Shown: positions 26,111 through 34,245 of the stretch, in pieces
Layout of the letters: the number at the start of each line of letters is the position of its first letter
Numbering within the stretch: position 1 is the stretch's first letter
NCBI RefSeq assembly: GCF_003050785.1
Contig: NZ_QAOH01000009.1
Location: forward strand, 62,001 to 126,000
DNA: 64,000 nucleotides
Direction of reading: 5' to 3'
Source: Celeribacter persicus
Lineage (GTDB): Bacteria; Pseudomonadota; Alphaproteobacteria; Rhodobacterales; Rhodobacteraceae
Notes under the pieces: model-generated
Database searches by the model: none
Told to the model about the DNA's origin: nothing
What the model saw: the letters and a program-made list of their open reading frames with translations, nothing else
Translations under genes and position numbers: made by a program

Positions 26111-27248
26111 TCTCGATCACCTGATTGTTTTGAATGGTCGCGATGGAGAGGCCGCGTTCGTTGGTGCCGTTGGTGCGCAGGCGGAAGATGCCGTTGACGC
26201 CGACGAAGCCGGAGTTGCGGGTCAGGCCCTGTGTGGTCAGTGCGTTTTGATCGCCCGCTTTTACAAGCGCACCGATGGCCGCGATGCCGTCATAGGCGAG
26301 ACCTGCGAGCGCATGGGGCGGCTGGCCGTAGGTGGCGCTGTAATGGCCGGAGAAATTGGCCGTCAACTGCTGATCGGGAATGGCGAACCAACTGTCTTGC
26401 AGACCGGGCAGGGTAAGGGCCGACGCCGGGACGTTCCAGCGCTGCAACCCGATATATTGCGGGTTGGGCGATTTGATGCCGTTTTCCGGCAGCATCTGCG
26501 CCAGAAGCGGCATAGCCCCGTCATTGCCGGAGGTGAAGAAGATCGCATCGGCACCGGTGCTGCGGGCTTTGGAAGCAATCGGCTGGATCGCCTGAACCAC
26601 GCCCTGCTGGCTCATCTCGAAGCTTTGTTCCCCGACCAGGGTTGCGCCCTGACGCGAGATCGCGGCCTTGATCGCCGCAGCGCCCGCGTTTTCTGCGGCG
26701 CTGTTGCCGTTTACCACCATGATACGGCCCTTGCCGTTGGCACGGGCATAGGACATCAGCCGGTTGGCAGTGTTCTCAAAGGTCGGTCCGAGGATGAAGA
26801 CGTTGCCGCCCGCGATGTCGGGGTTGTTCGAGAAGGACAGCACATTGATTCCGGCATTGGCCGCCGGGATGCCCGCGAGCTTGGCGGAGCCGCCATATAC
26901 CGGTCCGAGGATGATTTTCGCACCGTCGGCAACGGCCTGAGATGCGGCAGCGGAGGCGCGTTCGGCCTGTCCGCCGGTCGGGTAGACGCGCAGGTCAATG
27001 GTCACGCCGCCGAGATCGGCCATCGCCAGACGAGCGGCGTTTTCGAGTGAAGTTGCGAGCGCCACGTCCCCCGCGCTGGCTGATTCGTATGGCACGAGCA
27101 GCGCGACGGGCACCGGTTTCGAGGTGTTGATCGTCGGGCCGCCTCCGACCGGGAGTGCACCCGGATCACAGGCGGCAAGGCCCAGAAGGGACAGGCCAAG
27201 CGCGAATTTGGCGAGCGACTTGCGGGCGGCGCGCAGAACGGCGAACAT
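26070..27248 (-). CDS. LpoA-like penicillin-binding protein activator lipoprotein
   Basis: A 392-residue lipoprotein: the signal ends LSLLGLAAC-DPG, a clear lipobox with Cys near residue 27. The rest is a type 1 periplasmic-binding fold (PVPVALLVPYESASAGDVALATSLENAARLA ... IILGPVYGGSAKLAG ... NVLSFSNNPDIAGGNVFILGPT). This is the YraM/LpoA C-terminal type domain that activates class A penicillin-binding proteins in the envelope. The neighbours support it: in E. coli lpoA (yraM) also lies beside rsmI (yraL) and yraN, just as here. An amino-acid binding role (LivJ-like) is the main alternative. The 116-bp gap to rsmI is a divergent promoter region. Confidence 0.8.
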   Translation of the reverse strand: MFAVLRAARKSLAKFALGLSLLGLAACDPGALPVGGGPTINTSKPVPVALLVPYESASAGDVALATSLENAARLAMADLGGVTIDLRVYPTGGQAERASAAASQAVADGAKIILGPVYGGSAKLAGIPAANAGINVLSFSNNPDIAGGNVFILGPTFENTANRLMSYARANGKGRIMVVNGNSAAENAGAAAIKAAISRQGATLVGEQSFEMSQQGVVQAIQPIASKARSTGADAIFFTSGNDGAMPLLAQMLPENGIKSPNPQYIGLQRWNVPASALTLPGLQDSWFAIPDQQLTANFSGHYSATYGQPPHALAGLAYDGIAAIGALVKAGDQNALTTQGLTRNSGFVGVNGIFRLRTNGTNERGLSIATIQNNQVIEIDPAPRAFGGAGF

Positions 27249-27364
27249 GGGGAAACCTCATTCCTGACGGCAAACACGGACGCGACACGAAGGGCCACGC
27301 GATTTAGCGGGCAGACTATGCGACACGTTCCCAAGAGTAAACGCCGCAAAAAACCGAGAGACCA

Positions 27365-28222
27365 GTGATTTATCAAGCCAAGCAGCTTCCCGCCGGACTT
27401 TACTTTCTCGCCACGCCCATCGGGAACGCGCGTGACATCACGCTACGGGCGCTCGATCTGCTGGCCTCCGCCGATGTTCTTGCCGCAGAAGACACCCGCA
27501 GTCTGCGCAAGCTGATGGAAATCCACGGCATTCCGTTGAACGGGCGTCATGTGATCGCCTATCACGACCATAATGGGGCGCAGGCGAGACCCGGTCTTAT
27601 TGCCTTGATGGAACAGGGAAAATCCGTGGCTTATGCATCGGAGGCCGGTACGCCTCTGGTGGCTGATCCGGGATTTGCGCTCTGTCGGGAGGCCCTTGCG
27701 CGTGGCATCCCCGTGACCTCCGCGCCGGGACCGTCCGCGATGATCGCGGCTCTGACGATCTCCGGCCTGCCCTCGGATCGTTTTCTGTTCGCGGGGTTTC
27801 CGCCCTCTTCTCAAGGGGCACGGCTGAAATTCTTTTCCTCCTTTGCCACCGTTCCCGCGACGCTCGGTTTTTACGAAAGCCCGAAGCGCGTTCACAGAAC
27901 GTTAGGAGAATTGTGTGACACTCTGGGGGAGAACCGTCCGGCGGCGCTGTGTCGGGAATTGACCAAGAAATTCGAGGAGGTGCGCAAGGGTACGCTCAGG
28001 GAATTGGAAGAAAGCCTGCGCGACGCGCCGGTGAAGGGCGAGATCGTCCTTTTGGTCGGACGCGCGGAGACGGAAGAGGTTTCAGAGGCGGATCTCGAAG
28101 CGGATTTGGCGGAGGCGCTGGGTCAGATGTCGGTTAAGGATGCGGCCCATGAGGTGGCGGCGAAACACGGGTTAAAGAAACGGGATGTGTATCAGATGGC
28201 GCTTGCGATGACCGGGAAGTGA
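27365..28222 (+). CDS. rsmI: 16S rRNA (cytidine-1402-2'-O)-methyltransferase
   Basis: RsmI methylates the ribose of C1402 in the decoding centre of 16S rRNA using S-adenosylmethionine. The 285 residues contain the family N-terminus GLYFLATPIGNARDITLRALDLL, AAEDTR, the SAM-site stretch VAYASEAGTPLVADPG, and the later GFPPSSQGAR and FYESPKRVHRTL blocks. The start is GTG 27365 (VIYQAKQLPAG). It is the first of a plus-strand row rsmI-yraN-gshB, with yraN 6 bases behind. It is divergent from the LpoA-like gene. Confidence 0.95.
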   Translation: MIYQAKQLPAGLYFLATPIGNARDITLRALDLLASADVLAAEDTRSLRKLMEIHGIPLNGRHVIAYHDHNGAQARPGLIALMEQGKSVAYASEAGTPLVADPGFALCREALARGIPVTSAPGPSAMIAALTISGLPSDRFLFAGFPPSSQGARLKFFSSFATVPATLGFYESPKRVHRTLGELCDTLGENRPAALCRELTKKFEEVRKGTLRELEESLRDAPVKGEIVLLVGRAETEEVSEADLEADLAEALGQMSVKDAAHEVAAKHGLKKRDVYQMALAMTGK

Positions 28223-28228
28223 AGCGGT

Positions 28229-28612
28229 ATGTCCGAAGAAGACACCGATAATTCACGTCGTGCACGCGGGGAGCGGGCCTATCACTTCGGCTTGTCAGCG
28301 GAAGAAAGTGTGGCGCGAAACTACGAACGGCGAGGCTATGCGCTATTGGAACGCCGCTGGCGAGGGGCAGGCGGGGAGATTGACCTGATCTTTCAACGGG
28401 GTGAAGACATCGTCTTTGTCGAGGTGAAAGCCTCGAAAACCCATGGCCGGGCTGGCGCCTCACTCGGTGCAAGGCAACAGGCCCGGCTTTGTGTCAGTGC
28501 CGAGGATTATATCGGGCGCCTGCCAAAGGGGCTTCTGACGCCGATGCGGATCGACGTTGCGCTCGTGAACGGGGCGGGCGAGGTCGCGTGCCTTGAGAAT
28601 GCGCTGATGTGA
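28229..28612 (+). CDS. yraN: YraN family (UPF0102) nuclease-fold protein
   Basis: A 127-residue cytosolic protein with a restriction-endonuclease-like fold: GLSAEESVARNYERRGYALLERRWRGAGGEIDLIFQRGEDIVFVEVKA. The acidic Glu/Asp in GGEIDLI and Glu and Lys in FVEVK form the PD-(D/E)XK-like site. Biochemical function of the family is unproven; structural resemblance to Holliday-junction resolvases is known. It begins 6 bases after rsmI and matches the conserved yraL-yraM-yraN neighbourhood. After it comes a 204-bp gap containing a palindromic element. Confidence 0.9.
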   Translation: MSEEDTDNSRRARGERAYHFGLSAEESVARNYERRGYALLERRWRGAGGEIDLIFQRGEDIVFVEVKASKTHGRAGASLGARQQARLCVSAEDYIGRLPKGLLTPMRIDVALVNGAGEVACLENALM

Positions 28613-28674
28613 GGAAGTGCATGTGACCTTGCGCACAGGACATTCTCATTGAATGCGAAGCCGGGCTGGTCCAT

Positions 28675-28799
28675 CTAAAGGGAAATCAAAGCGGTTTTCG
28701 TTGAGCCTGCTTCAGGCTTGGCGGAAAACGTTGCCGCAGATAATGAAGTCGCGGCGTTTCTCAAAAGTGAGTGCCTCAAGTGTTTGAGAAACGCTTTAG
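28675..28799. repeat. Palindromic, miniature-element-like insert between yraN and gshB
   Basis: This 125-bp stretch is bounded by the short inverted ends CTAAAG (28675) and CTTTAG (28794-28799). Inside are two strong hairpins: GCGTTTCTCAAA (28754-28765) with TTTGAGAAACGC (28783-28794), a perfect 12-bp stem, and a long imperfect stem at 28691-28731 centred on AGCCTG-CTT-CAGGCT. The layout resembles a small non-autonomous repeat unit; no second copy is in this window. It ends 17 bases before the likely gshB start. Confidence 0.5.
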
Positions 28800-28816
28800 T
28801 TCCGGGAGATAAACCC

Positions 28817-29773
28817 TTGCCTTCGACAATTGCGCCCTTGAAAGTCGCGATCCAGATGGACCCGATCGGTCCGATCAACATTAATGCCGACAGCACGTTC
28901 CGGATCATGGAAGAGGCGCAAAAGCGCGGACATGAGCTGTTCTATTACACGCCGGAGCATCTGGCGTTTCAGGAGGGTCGTGTCACCGCACGCGGCTGGC
29001 CGGTCAAAGTCCGTCGTGTCGAGGGAGATCACTACAGCCTCGGGGAAATGACCGAAGTGGACCTGTCGGATTACGATGTGGTCTGGCTGCGGCAGGACCC
29101 ACCGTTCGACATGGGGTATATCACGACCACGCATCTGCTGGAGCTGATCACGCCCGGCACTCTGGTGGTGAACGATCCGTTCTGGGTGCGCAACTATCCC
29201 GAGAAGCTGCTCGTGCTGCGTTTTCCGGAGTTGACACCGCCCACCGCCATCGCCCGCGATCTGGAAACCATCCGCGCCTTCAAGGCCAAACATGGCGATA
29301 TCATTCTCAAACCGCTTTACGGTAATGGCGGGGCGGGGGTGTTCCGGCTCGATCCGAACGACCGCAACCTGTCGTCGTTGCATGAGTTGTTCACCTCCAT
29401 GTCGCGCGAGCCGATGATCGTGCAGAAATTTCTGCCCGACGTGTCCAACGGCGACAAACGGGTGATTCTGGTCGATGGCGAACCTGTAGGGGCGATCAAC
29501 CGGGTGCCGCAGGCGGGAGAAACCCGCTCGAACATGCATGTCGGCGGGCGGCCTGAGAAAATTGGCCTGACCGAGCGCGATCTGGAGATTTGCGCAAAAA
29601 TCGGGCCGCTTCTGAAAGAAAAAGGTCAGGTGTTCGTCGGTATCGACGTGATCGGCGACTACCTCACCGAGATCAACGTGACGTCGCCGACGGGGGTTCA
29701 GGAGCTAGAACGTTTCGACGGCACCAACACGGCGGAAATCATCTGGCAGGCGATCGAGGCAAAGCGCGCATGA
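28817..29773 (+). CDS. gshB: Glutathione synthetase
   Basis: GshB joins glycine to gamma-glutamylcysteine with ATP to make glutathione. The 318-residue ATP-grasp enzyme has [21 protein letters not shown] at the N-terminus, [23 protein letters not shown], the ATP-grasp loop [14 protein letters not shown] and the metal-site [17 protein letters not shown]. The start is TTG 28817, with GGGAG 8 bases upstream; this gives the family length, whereas the open frame continuing upstream crosses the palindromic element and lacks homology. The stop overlaps the next frame by 4 bases. Confidence 0.94.
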   Translation: MPSTIAPLKVAIQMDPIGPININADSTFRIMEEAQKRGHELFYYTPEHLAFQEGRVTARGWPVKVRRVEGDHYSLGEMTEVDLSDYDVVWLRQDPPFDMGYITTTHLLELITPGTLVVNDPFWVRNYPEKLLVLRFPELTPPTAIARDLETIRAFKAKHGDIILKPLYGNGGAGVFRLDPNDRNLSSLHELFTSMSREPMIVQKFLPDVSNGDKRVILVDGEPVGAINRVPQAGETRSNMHVGGRPEKIGLTERDLEICAKIGPLLKEKGQVFVGIDVIGDYLTEINVTSPTGVQELERFDGTNTAEIIWQAIEAKRA

Positions 29774-30644
29774 GCCTCAGAATGCGGCTGGTCGCGGGGG
29801 CGTTGAGCCCCATCGTGAAGGCCGCATTCAGCCACGCGCAAAATCCGGTGCCGCTGCGGGAAGGGGTGGACCTGACGGCGAAGGCCACCTTGTTCGTGCC
29901 GCGCGATACGGAGGTCACGCGGGATGTGCCGGGGCTTCCGGGTATGTGGATTCGCCCTCCGGGTTGCGACGCTTCCCGCGTGATCCTGTTTTTCCATGGT
30001 GGCGGTTATGTCGCGGGCAGCCCGCATACCCATAAACGCCTGGCCTGGCGGCTTGCGAAATGCGCGGGGCGGTCCGTGTTTCTTCCGGCCTATCGGCTGG
30101 CTCCCGAGCACCCCCTGCCCGCGGCTTTCGAGGATGCGAAAATCATCTGGCAGGCGCTTATCTCCTCCGGTTTTGCGCCGGGGGACATCGTGCTTGGCGG
30201 TGGTTTGGCTCTTACGCTTCTGTCCGGGCTTTGCATGCGTGGAACGCCGCCCGCCGGTGCCTTGGCTGGTCGCCTTTCACCAATCTGACGCTTTCGAGTC
30301 CGTCGATGACGGAAAACGCGACGCGCGATCACTTTTTTCCGGCCATGCGTGCTGAGGAACTGATCGGAATGATTCTTGGTGACAGCGATCCCCGAAACCC
30401 GAATGTCTCACCGCTTTTTGCATCCTTCCCGAACTGTCCGCCGGTGCTGTTGCAGGCTTCGGATTGCGAAATTCTGCGCGATGACAGTATCCGTATGGCC
30501 GATCATCTGCGCCACGAAGGGGCGGAGGTGAGGCTGAGTGTGACCCAAGGTGCGCCGCATGTCTGGCAGATGTTCGACGGGTTGTTCCCGGAGGCGCGTC
30601 AGGCGATTGAGGAGACGGGGCAGTTCATTGAGGCGCTCAATTGA
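29770..30644 (+). pseudogene. Decayed alpha/beta-hydrolase (HSL/esterase type)
   Basis: The frame begins with ATG 29770 (ATGA overlap with gshB) and encodes a hormone-sensitive-lipase-type esterase: the oxyanion motif FFHGGGYVAGSPHTHKRLAWRLA and YRLAPEHPLPAAFEDA are intact. Where the nucleophile elbow GDSAGG should follow, the sequence reads DIVLGGGLALTLL, so about five residues with the catalytic Ser are missing near 30196-30202. A single-base loss near 30265 then shifts the frame: the rest (WSPFTNLTLSS..., DCEILRDDSIRMADHL, QGAPHVWQMF) continues in the next frame to 30644. Both lesions disable the enzyme. It overlaps the comM end by 8 bases. Confidence 0.85.
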
Positions 30645-32148
30645 GCAGCCCTGCAACCACCCGGTAACTCAAGGCTTCGGCCAGATGCGGGCGGCGAATG
30701 TCCATGTCTCCGGCCAGATCGGCGATGGTCCGCGCCACGCGCAAGACCCGATGATAGCCCCGCGCCGAAAGCCCGAGGCGTTCGGCGGCCTTTTGCAAAA
30801 GCTCCCGCCCCTCGGCATCGGGCGTTGCGATCTCTTCGAGCTGGCGTCCCTCGATCTGGGCATTCACCCGAAAACCTGTGCCCTCGAACCGCTCCGTCTG
30901 AAGCGTGCGGGCCTCGGCCACGCGGGCGGCGACGGTGGCGGAACTGTCGCCGGAGGGTGGCAGGTCGAGGTCCTGAAACTGCACCGGCGGCATGTCGAGG
31001 CGCAAATCGAACCGGTCCATCAAGGGACCGGAAATCCGCCCGAGATACTCCTCGCCGCAAAGCGGCACCTTGGCGCAGGCCCGCTCCGGGTCGGGCAGAT
31101 AGCCGCATTTGCAGGGGTTGGCCGCAGCCACCAGCATGAACCGCGCCGGGTAATGCATATGGGCATTGGCGCGCGCCACCATGACTTCGCCGCTCTCGAT
31201 CGGCTGGCGCAGGGTTTCAAGAACGGGGCGGGGGAATTCGGGCAGTTCGTCAAGAAACAGAACGCCATTATGGGCGAGAGAGATTTCGCCCGGTTGCGCG
31301 CCACGCCCTCCGCCCACAATGGCGGCCATGGAGGCGGTGTGATGCGGTTCCCGGAAGGGCCGCGCGCGGGAAATGCCACCCTCGTCGAGAAGTCCCGCAA
31401 GCGAGTGAATGATTGAGGTTTCCAGCGCTTCCTGCGCCGACAGCGGGGGCAGGATCGTCGGCAGACGCGCGGCCAGCATGGATTTGCCGGAACCGGGCGT
31501 GCCGACCATGAAGAGATGATGCCCACCTGCGGCGGCGATCTCCAGCGCGCGTTTGGCTTTTTCCTGCCCCTTGACGTCGCGCAGGTCGCGGGTGTGATCG
31601 GGGAGGGTGATTTCGCCGGGATGGGCCTCGTGCAGAGGGCGGTCCCCGGTGAAATGCCGCAAAAGCTGCGCCAGCGTTTTGGCGCCGTAAACCGGGGTCG
31701 CCCCGACCCAGGCGGCCTCGGCCCCACAGCCCTCTGGGCAGGCAAGCACGCAGTTCAGCTCTGCCGCTTTCAGTGCGGCGGGGAGTGCGCCATTGACCGC
31801 CACGAGCGAGCCGTCCAAGGCCAGTTCTCCCAAGGACAGGGTCTCAGCGGCCTTCTCTTCGGGGATCAGGCCGGTGGCGGCGAGAATGGCTATCGCGATA
31901 GGCAGGTCGAAATGCGAACCGATCTTGGGAAGGTCGGCGGGGGAGAGGTTGATGACGAGTTTCTTGGAGGGCAGGGCGATCTGCATGGAGGCGAGCGCAG
32001 CCCTGACCCTTTCGCGCGCTTCGGTAACAGCCTTGTCCGGCAGACCAACGATGGTGAAGCTCGGCAGACCCGGAGCAATGGCGCATTGCACCTCGATGCG
32101 CCGCGCTTCGACGCCCTCGAATGCGACGGAAAAGGTCCGTGCGACCAT
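30637..32148 (-). CDS. comM: YifB/ComM family Mg-chelatase-like AAA+ ATPase
   Basis: A 503-residue cytosolic AAA+ helicase that in Vibrio and Haemophilus promotes branch migration during integration of DNA taken up in transformation. It has an N-terminal ChlI domain (VEVQCAIAPGLPSFTIVGLPDKAVTEARERVRAA and INLSPADLPK), Walker A GTPGSGKS (about 216-223), Walker B VLFLDELPEF and the C-terminal ChlI2 domain (GRISGPLMDRFDL onward). Length is normal. The 103-bp gap upstream (32149-32251) contains several GTTAAC motifs that resemble CtrA sites. Its 3' end overlaps the hydrolase pseudogene by 8 bases. Confidence 0.93.
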   Translation of the reverse strand: MVARTFSVAFEGVEARRIEVQCAIAPGLPSFTIVGLPDKAVTEARERVRAALASMQIALPSKKLVINLSPADLPKIGSHFDLPIAIAILAATGLIPEEKAAETLSLGELALDGSLVAVNGALPAALKAAELNCVLACPEGCGAEAAWVGATPVYGAKTLAQLLRHFTGDRPLHEAHPGEITLPDHTRDLRDVKGQEKAKRALEIAAAGGHHLFMVGTPGSGKSMLAARLPTILPPLSAQEALETSIIHSLAGLLDEGGISRARPFREPHHTASMAAIVGGGRGAQPGEISLAHNGVLFLDELPEFPRPVLETLRQPIESGEVMVARANAHMHYPARFMLVAAANPCKCGYLPDPERACAKVPLCGEEYLGRISGPLMDRFDLRLDMPPVQFQDLDLPPSGDSSATVAARVAEARTLQTERFEGTGFRVNAQIEGRQLEEIATPDAEGRELLQKAAERLGLSARGYHRVLRVARTIADLAGDMDIRRPHLAEALSYRVVAGLLN

Positions 32149-32162
32149 GGTCTGAAACTCCC

Positions 32163-32214
32163 GTTAACGAATGTTAACCCGTGCTACCGCGAACGTGGTT
32201 AGCAAATGGTTAAC
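32163..32214. promoter_or_regulatory. Cluster of GTTAAC motifs before comM (CtrA-like)
   Basis: Three GTTAAC hexamers at 32163-32168, 32173-32178 and 32209-32214 and one GTTAGC lie 15-66 bp upstream of the comM ATG. One pair, TTAG-CAAATGG-TTAA at 32199-32213, has the N7 spacing of the CtrA consensus TTAA-N7-TTAA with one mismatch. CtrA control of comM is reported in Roseobacter relatives; binding here is inferred. Confidence 0.45.
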
Positions 32215-32251
32215 GGGGCTTCGTCGTGGTGCGGAATTCTCGCGTGGCAGG

Positions 32252-32938
32252 TCAGATTTCAACGGGCCATGGGGCAGTCGGCAGGTCGAGCGCATAAGGC
32301 ACGGGATCGTAAGTGACGGTCAACCCGTCCGCGCGCCATTTCTGAAAGGCCGGGTCGGCAAGGTGTGCGTTCACATAGGCGGCAAGACGGTTGGAGACCG
32401 GCAGGCCATAGCCCGCGATCCGGGCGGCAACCGGTGCGTAGAAAGCATCGGCGGCGGAATAGGCGCCGAACAACCAAGGCCCCTCGCCGGAAAAACGGTC
32501 GAAGGCATGACCGAGGACGAGTTCCAGCCGGTCGAGATCCGCCTGAACCTCGGCGCTCACCTCGAATCCTTGATAGCGGTGCAATAGCTGCATGGCGCAG
32601 GCGGAGCGCAGGGCGGAGAAGCCAGCGTGTATCTCGGCGACCAGCCAACGGGCATAGATGCGGGCCTGCGGATCGGAGGGCCAGAGACCCGCTTCGGGAT
32701 GGCGTTCGGCGAGGGTCTCCGCCAGCGCGATGCTTTCGCCGATGACCCAGCCCTCGGGCGTACAGGCGGTGGGCACGAAGCGGGCGGGGGAGAGCGGCGT
32801 GAGGTCCTGTTTCATCGTGCCGGCATAAAGTCCGACCATGATTTCGCGATACGGGATGTCGAATTTCTCGAACAGGAGCCAGCCGCGCAGGGACCAGCTT
32901 GAAAAGCTTTTATCGCCGATGAAAAGATCATAAGACAT
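32252..32938 (-). CDS. Glutathione S-transferase family protein
   Basis: A 228-residue cytosolic GST-fold protein. The thioredoxin-like domain starts MSYDLFIGDKSFSSWSLRGWLLFEKFDIPY, with the usual Ser cluster at the active site, and RFVPTACTPEGWVIGESIALAETLAERHP giving the glutathione gamma-Glu site (ES). The C-terminal helical domain contains WLFGAYSAADAFYAPVAARI. ATG 32938 is chosen because GGGAACCTCC lies upstream and the fold starts there. Substrate is unknown. It stands alone between comM and the phosphatase gene, and ends 104 bp before comM starts. Confidence 0.9.
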   Translation of the reverse strand: MSYDLFIGDKSFSSWSLRGWLLFEKFDIPYREIMVGLYAGTMKQDLTPLSPARFVPTACTPEGWVIGESIALAETLAERHPEAGLWPSDPQARIYARWLVAEIHAGFSALRSACAMQLLHRYQGFEVSAEVQADLDRLELVLGHAFDRFSGEGPWLFGAYSAADAFYAPVAARIAGYGLPVSNRLAAYVNAHLADPAFQKWRADGLTVTYDPVPYALDLPTAPWPVEI

Positions 32939-33013
32939 GGGAACCTCCTGATGGTACAGGCAGGGTAGGCGGCTTTTTATCATCATAAAAATTCATATTT
33001 GTAACATAAATTA

Positions 33014-33583
33014 TCAATATTTGTGATTTATTTGCGTGCAGGACCACGGGCCTGACAGGCCTTCCGGACAGTCGATCAGGGTGCAGGACAGCGGATCAAT
33101 CTTATGAGCGAGCGCTTCAAAGGCGGTACAGCGCAGGGCCTTTTGCAGCAGGGCCAGGATCACCCCCATATGCGCCACCACGATGGTTTCGCCGGACAGG
33201 GCCGAAATCCCATTGTGAACCCGTGCGGAGAATGTATTCCAGCTTTCGCCGCCCGGAGGCGCCACGTCACCCGGCGTTTCGAACACCCGACGCGCCAGAT
33301 CGCCATCGCGGGCCTCGATTTCGGACCATTGCAGCAACTCCCAGTCGCCGAAATGTGTCTCCCGCAAGCGTCGGTCGTGGGGCAGGCGGGGGCGCGCAGC
33401 CTGAATCGCGCTGGCGGTGTCCACGGCTCGGCTCAGATCGGATGAGATCACCGGCACCTGCGGCAGGGCCTGTTCCAACCGGGCGATGGCCGCATGGTCG
33501 GAGAGATCGGCGGGGAGATCGCTCCAGCCGACAAAGCTTTTCGCATGGGTCGGTCCATGGCGGATCAGCCAGAGGCGGCTCAC
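33014..33583 (-). CDS. Histidine phosphatase family protein (CobC-like)
   Basis: A 189-residue phosphatase of the branch containing alpha-ribazole phosphatase. The catalytic RHG motif is LWLIRHGPTHAKSFVGWSD; the second His is in ETIVVAHMGVILALL and the acid is in RLRETHFGDWELL. Its ATG overlaps the cobU stop by 4 bases, which makes a role in the lower ligand pathway of cobalamin (CobC) the best guess, since cobU and cobC act in the same nucleotide-loop assembly. General phosphomonoesterase activity cannot be excluded. The downstream 75 bp are AT-rich. Confidence 0.82.
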   Translation of the reverse strand: MSRLWLIRHGPTHAKSFVGWSDLPADLSDHAAIARLEQALPQVPVISSDLSRAVDTASAIQAARPRLPHDRRLRETHFGDWELLQWSEIEARDGDLARRVFETPGDVAPPGGESWNTFSARVHNGISALSGETIVVAHMGVILALLQKALRCTAFEALAHKIDPLSCTLIDCPEGLSGPWSCTQINHKY

Positions 33584-34101
33584 AACAGCCCCTCCGGCAG
33601 CGCGCCCTTGAGTACGAAAGGCAGCCCCGCCATGACCCCGACCACCGTGCCCGCCTCTTCGGCGAGCCTCCGGTTCAGCGCGCCTTGGGCAATGCGAAAC
33701 CGGCGGGCAAGAGCGTTTTCCGGCACGATGCCAAGTCCGACCTCATTGGACACGACGACGATTTGCGCGGGGCATTGCCGGATCGCAGAGAGCAGGCTTT
33801 CCGTCTCCCGCTCAAGGTCGTGATCCGCGAGAAAATGGTTCGTCAGCCAGAGTGTCGCACAATCGAACAACAGAATCTGACCCTCCCGGACCTCGGAAAT
33901 GACCCGATCTGCGGCAAAGGGTTCCTCGATTGTGCACCAGTCGGGGCCGCGATTTGTGCGGTGTTGCTCAGCCTTTGTGCGCATTTCTTCATCGAAGGCC
34001 TGTGCGCTGGCGAGGTAGATTTTCTCCAAGCCACTGTGAAAACATATTTTTTCCGAAAAATCGGACTTTCCGGAAGAGGCGCCGCCAAGGACGACTGTCA
34101 T
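33580..34101 (-). CDS. cobU: Adenosylcobinamide kinase/adenosylcobinamide-phosphate guanylyltransferase
   Basis: CobU (CobP) phosphorylates adenosylcobinamide and then adds GMP, a late step in vitamin B12 assembly. The 173 residues have a P-loop GGASSGKS at residues 6-13, YLASAQAFDEEMRTKAEQHRTNRG with the guanylylated His, ILLFDCATLWLTN and VVVSNEVGLGIVPENALARRFRIAQGALN. ATG 34101 gives the family length; upstream ATGs would add nine or more residues. The product is needed for cofactor of Ecm in the same window. The histidine phosphatase gene is coupled downstream. Confidence 0.93.
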   Translation of the reverse strand: MTVVLGGASSGKSDFSEKICFHSGLEKIYLASAQAFDEEMRTKAEQHRTNRGPDWCTIEEPFAADRVISEVREGQILLFDCATLWLTNHFLADHDLERETESLLSAIRQCPAQIVVVSNEVGLGIVPENALARRFRIAQGALNRRLAEEAGTVVGVMAGLPFVLKGALPEGLL

Positions 34102-34121
34102 ATTTGCGCACATGATCGTGA

Positions 34122-34159
34122 GAACCATTTTGGAACCATTTTGCTAGGCTTTGCGTATC
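34122..34159 (+). promoter_or_regulatory. Tandem 11-bp repeat and ECF-like promoter before rpoH
   Basis: GAACCATTTTG occurs twice head to tail (34122-34132 and 34133-34143). The second copy makes GGAAC (34132-34136), which with a 17-base spacer precedes CGTATC (34154-34159), the shape of an ECF-sigma promoter (GGAAC-N16/17-CGTT). It is 87 bp before the rpoH start. Sigma identity is inferred. Confidence 0.4.
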
Positions 34160-34245
34160 AGGAGTAGCCACCGCTCGCAAATGGCTGTCATCGGATCCGC
34201 CTTTGAGCCAGAGCCAGAGCGCACACAGACCTACAGGAGGGGACC

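Noticed and set aside
28718-28816. Longer GshB start at 28718
   Set aside because: It would translate through the palindromic element and add residues with no glutathione synthetase homology; TTG 28817 has a good ribosome site and gives the family length.
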